DNA from: Chloroflexota bacterium
GTDB taxonomy: Bacteria > Chloroflexota > Anaerolineae > UBA7937
NCBI GenBank assembly: GCA_003453555.1
Contig: DMLA01000018.1
Coordinates: 35,737-43,112 of the forward strand
Direction: 5' to 3'
DNA: 7,376 nucleotides
Shown here: piece after piece, positions 5,439 through 7,376 of the stretch
Numbering within the stretch: the first letter of the stretch is position 1
Layout of the letters: the number at the start of each line of letters is the position of its first letter
The notes under the pieces: generated by a model
Seen by the model: the letters and a program-made list of their open reading frames with translations, nothing else
What the model was told of the DNA's origin: nothing
Database searches by the model: none
Position numbers and translations under genes: made by a program

Positions 5439-6596
5439 CTATTCCCCCATAATCCTTCTACGTATCATCTCATAATTAAGCACGGACAGGGTTTCTCGGC
5501 CTACTGTATCTCGACATACCGTCATCTGCTCTTCTATTGATTGCAAGGGTTGCTTCTTTAGCTCGGAAATCCTTTCCGCTATGCCGCTCCATAGTTGGAG
5601 CGCGATTTCCTTGTTCTGAGCTAGAGGGTACTCTTTGATTGGTTCGGTGGCCCAAAGATGAATTACGCCCGCTGCTCTAGAAATAAGGAATTCATAGGTG
5701 TCGTCATCTTTGAATCGCCATTTGAGAGCTGCCAAGGACAGGGCATTAGCGAGCAAGACATATGCATCACCTAGACGAGGATTCTTGTCAATGGCGATCT
5801 GACATAACCGAACAATCTCGGCTAGTTCTTGCGCAAAACGCCTCCTATCATCAAAGAGATAACGCAACTTTCGGTAGTGGTCGGTGGCCTCGTTAAATAG
5901 TCCGTCAGCGCTTTTGCCTATCACTGGAGCGAATAGGCCTTTCGACGGAGGCCGTTTTGGTTTTATTCGCTCCTCAAGATGCGGAAAATCCACATACATT
6001 GCTGCGAGGCTGTCTTCAACGAATTTGGCCTCTTCAGACCGGACGCCTAGAGCTCGCGTCTTTTCAAACAGAGTTATTGTTTTTTCAGCTGCTTCATCAA
6101 TCGTGAGACCCAGGGCGCTAAGAGCTCTTTCTGAGGCCTCCGGATTGATCTCATAACCAGGTCCTACCACAGAAGCCATCCACTCTTGTAATTCTTTCAC
6201 CCTATCTTCATATCTTGAGTCCGTGTATTGAGCATGGGTTAGCTTGCGATACACAGTCGCAAGCGCATAGGTGGATCTAGGATCATTTGGGCGAAGTTCT
6301 AGTAGTCTTTCGCCAAACCGAACCGCGTCAACGTAGCGGATGTCCTCCAGATAGAAGCTGCAAAGCATGTAGTAATAGACCCACTCATTGGGGCTCTTTC
6401 GGATCGCGGCTTCGAAGGCTGGAATGGCCCTTTTTCGAAGTTGAACCTCTGCATCTGGCTCCCAAGGCGGGATGCTCTCTCTAAGAGGCCTCAGGATACC
6501 GTTGGCTTTCCAAGCATCCCGTCCAAATAGATTCACAAGGCTGGGAGGTTTCCAGAAACTTAAAAGTTCACTTAAAGGGTTCCTTAAAAGGCCCAT
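5439..6596 (-). CDS. TPR-like soluble protein of unknown function
   Basis: The 385-aa protein has no signal peptide or membrane segment. It shows helical-repeat character: AIPAFEAAIRKSPNEWVYYYMLCSFY (57-82) followed by DAVRFGERLLELRPNDPRSTYALATVY (90-116) look like two consecutive tetratricopeptide repeats, with Pro in the turn positions. A third possible unit sits near LCQIAIDKNPRLGDAYVLLANAL in the second half. TPR proteins are usually docking scaffolds, so a scaffold for polysaccharide assembly is a guess from context only. The DNA differs from its neighbours: sampled lines are about 40-50% GC, against mostly 55-70% elsewhere, suggesting a different origin. ATG 6596 is preceded by AGGGGG about 9 bases upstream and lies 21 bases after thrC. 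I recognise no named family. Confidence 0.72.
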   Translation of the reverse strand: MGLLRNPLSELLSFWKPPSLVNLFGRDAWKANGILRPLRESIPPWEPDAEVQLRKRAIPAFEAAIRKSPNEWVYYYMLCSFYLEDIRYVDAVRFGERLLELRPNDPRSTYALATVYRKLTHAQYTDSRYEDRVKELQEWMASVVGPGYEINPEASERALSALGLTIDEAAEKTITLFEKTRALGVRSEEAKFVEDSLAAMYVDFPHLEERIKPKRPPSKGLFAPVIGKSADGLFNEATDHYRKLRYLFDDRRRFAQELAEIVRLCQIAIDKNPRLGDAYVLLANALSLAALKWRFKDDDTYEFLISRAAGVIHLWATEPIKEYPLAQNKEIALQLWSGIAERISELKKQPLQSIEEQMTVCRDTVGRETLSVLNYEMIRRRIMGE

Positions 6597-6617
6597 GGAT
6601 TAACCCCCTACTTTGCC

Positions 6618-7376
6618 CTAAAGTATAACAAGCGAGGTGTTACCTATCAATTGCCTTAAGCCCTCCATCGTCGGCTCTATCTTTGGAGGTTCCTTGGTGG
6701 CCGCAATCGCGCTCTCCACGTCCTTGAGCCCGTTCCCGGTCACCAAGACGACTATCAACTCTTGGGGATCGATCTCGTCTGCTAGTTTAACCAGCCCGGC
6801 GAAGCCGGCGGCTCCGGCGGGCTCGGCGAAGATGGCGGCTTCTCTTCCCAGTTGCCTCATAGCCTCTAATATCTCCTCATCGCTCACGGCCACGTATTGG
6901 CCGCCGGTCTCCCGCACGGCGCGAAGAGCCTTCACCCTGTCCCGGGGGACACCCACGGAGATGCTATCGGCCAGGGTGTTGGGAATGATGGGCTCGAATT
7001 TGCCCGTTTCCCAAGCCCGCACTAGAGGAGCCGCTCCCTCTGCTTGTACGCCCACAAGTTTTGGGAGGCGCTCTATGAAGCCTAAAGCCAAGAGATCCTT
7101 GAACCCCTTATGCAAGCCGCCGATGATGCAGCCATCCCCCACGGAGACGAAAACCCTATCCGGGGCCTGCCAACTCAGTTGTTCACAGACCTCCAGGGCA
7201 GCCGTCTTTTTCCCCTCGGAGAGATGGGGGTTATAGGCGGTATTCCGCGAATACCAGCCGAACTCATCGGAGGCCCCAAGGCAGAGGTCGAAAGCCTCAT
7301 CATAGGTGCCTTTTACCATGATCACCTGGGCCCCGAAGATCAAGAGTTGAGCCACCTTAGCCTTTGGGGCGCTTTC
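6618..7376 (-). CDS. thrC: Threonine synthase, C-terminal part (5' end outside window)
   Basis: The frame is open at the right edge (its first visible residues are ESAPKAKVAQLL) and gives 253 codons ending at TAG (6620-6618). The GTG at 7355 is an internal Val, not the start. The enzyme converts O-phospho-homoserine to threonine with pyridoxal phosphate in the cytoplasm. Family hallmarks present are AQLLIFGAQVIMVKGTYDEA, a glycine-rich phosphate-binding loop SVGDGCIIGGLHKGFKDL, LVGVQAEGAAPLVRAW, IFAEPAGAAGFAGLVKL and VLVTGNGLKD near the end. The SVGDGCIIGG loop is of the archaeal/Chloroflexota-like type rather than the PVGNAGNI form. The catalytic lysine and the N-terminal domain lie beyond the edge. 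It precedes the TPR gene by 21 bases; a functional link to polysaccharide synthesis is not evident. A related PLP enzyme of the fold-type II group cannot be wholly excluded. Confidence 0.87.
   Translation of the reverse strand, partial: ESAPKAKVAQLLIFGAQVIMVKGTYDEAFDLCLGASDEFGWYSRNTAYNPHLSEGKKTAALEVCEQLSWQAPDRVFVSVGDGCIIGGLHKGFKDLLALGFIERLPKLVGVQAEGAAPLVRAWETGKFEPIIPNTLADSISVGVPRDRVKALRAVRETGGQYVAVSDEEILEAMRQLGREAAIFAEPAGAAGFAGLVKLADEIDPQELIVVLVTGNGLKDVESAIAATKEPPKIEPTMEGLRQLIGNTSLVIL

Noticed and set aside
6637..7236. Plus-strand frame of 199 codons opposite thrC
   Set aside because: It is the reverse shadow of the threonine synthase, Ser/Pro/Ala-rich and without any domain or convincing ribosome-binding site.
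7353..7355. GTG at 7355 as the start of threonine synthase
   Set aside because: The frame continues upstream to the window edge with family-like sequence (ESAPKAK), and a start here would lose the PLP-binding lysine region.
1..7376. CRISPR arrays, tRNA or rRNA genes, insertion sequences, defence or toxin-antitoxin genes
   Set aside because: I looked for regular short repeats, cloverleaf-type RNA, transposase motifs and inverted ends and found none. The content is biosynthetic and regulatory genes only.

Overview
The window is a single-direction stretch of bacterial DNA: every gene I can support lies on the minus strand, so transcription runs from position 7376 towards position 1. Gaps are 1 to 60 bases, with one 10-base overlap, which is operon-like throughout. 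Composition is moderate to high GC (sampled lines mostly 55-70%). A bacterium is certain from the BY-kinase/Wzz genes and the Shine-Dalgarno sites. The lineage is inferred only. A long-form RmlA with a 'GAKQLVPVANKP' signature, together with a bS22/AURKAIP1-COX24-type mini-protein, suits Chloroflexota or a related or actinobacterial-like group; I favour Chloroflexota with low confidence.

Layout in order of transcription: (1) the C-terminal two thirds or so of a threonine synthase (7376-6618, cut by the window edge); (2) an AT-richer TPR-like protein of unknown function (6596-5439); (3) a GT4 glycosyltransferase (5426-4326); (4) three consecutive Wzz/CpsC-type membrane proteins (4324-3611, 3551-2823, 2832-2122); (5) a stand-alone CpsD/CapB-type tyrosine kinase (2093-1407); (6) a long-form glucose-1-phosphate thymidylyltransferase, RmlA (1346-282); (7) a 32-residue, extremely basic bS22/AURKAIP1-COX24-like protein (237-139); (8) the start of a small membrane-anchored protein that runs off the left edge (103-1).

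Items 3-6 form an exopolysaccharide or capsule module. RmlA makes dTDP-glucose, the precursor of dTDP-rhamnose and other deoxysugars. The GT4 enzyme adds a sugar to the growing unit. The Wzz proteins are inner-membrane co-polymerases that set chain length, and the BY-kinase cycles with the cytosolic tail of at least one of them. No polymerase (Wzy), flippase (Wzx), priming transferase or rmlBCD is visible, so the rest of the pathway must lie elsewhere. The outer genes (thrC, the mini ribosomal-type protein, the small membrane protein) are housekeeping or unrelated, so the polysaccharide module seems embedded in a longer co-directional run.

The most notable items are the triplicated Wzz genes with a 66-bp, about 86% identical DNA stretch shared by two of them, the unusual low-GC TPR gene, and the 32-codon gene with a GTG start that a length cut-off would miss. 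I see no CRISPR, tRNA, rRNA, insertion sequence or convincing terminator. I do not see a clearly new defence or mobile system here.
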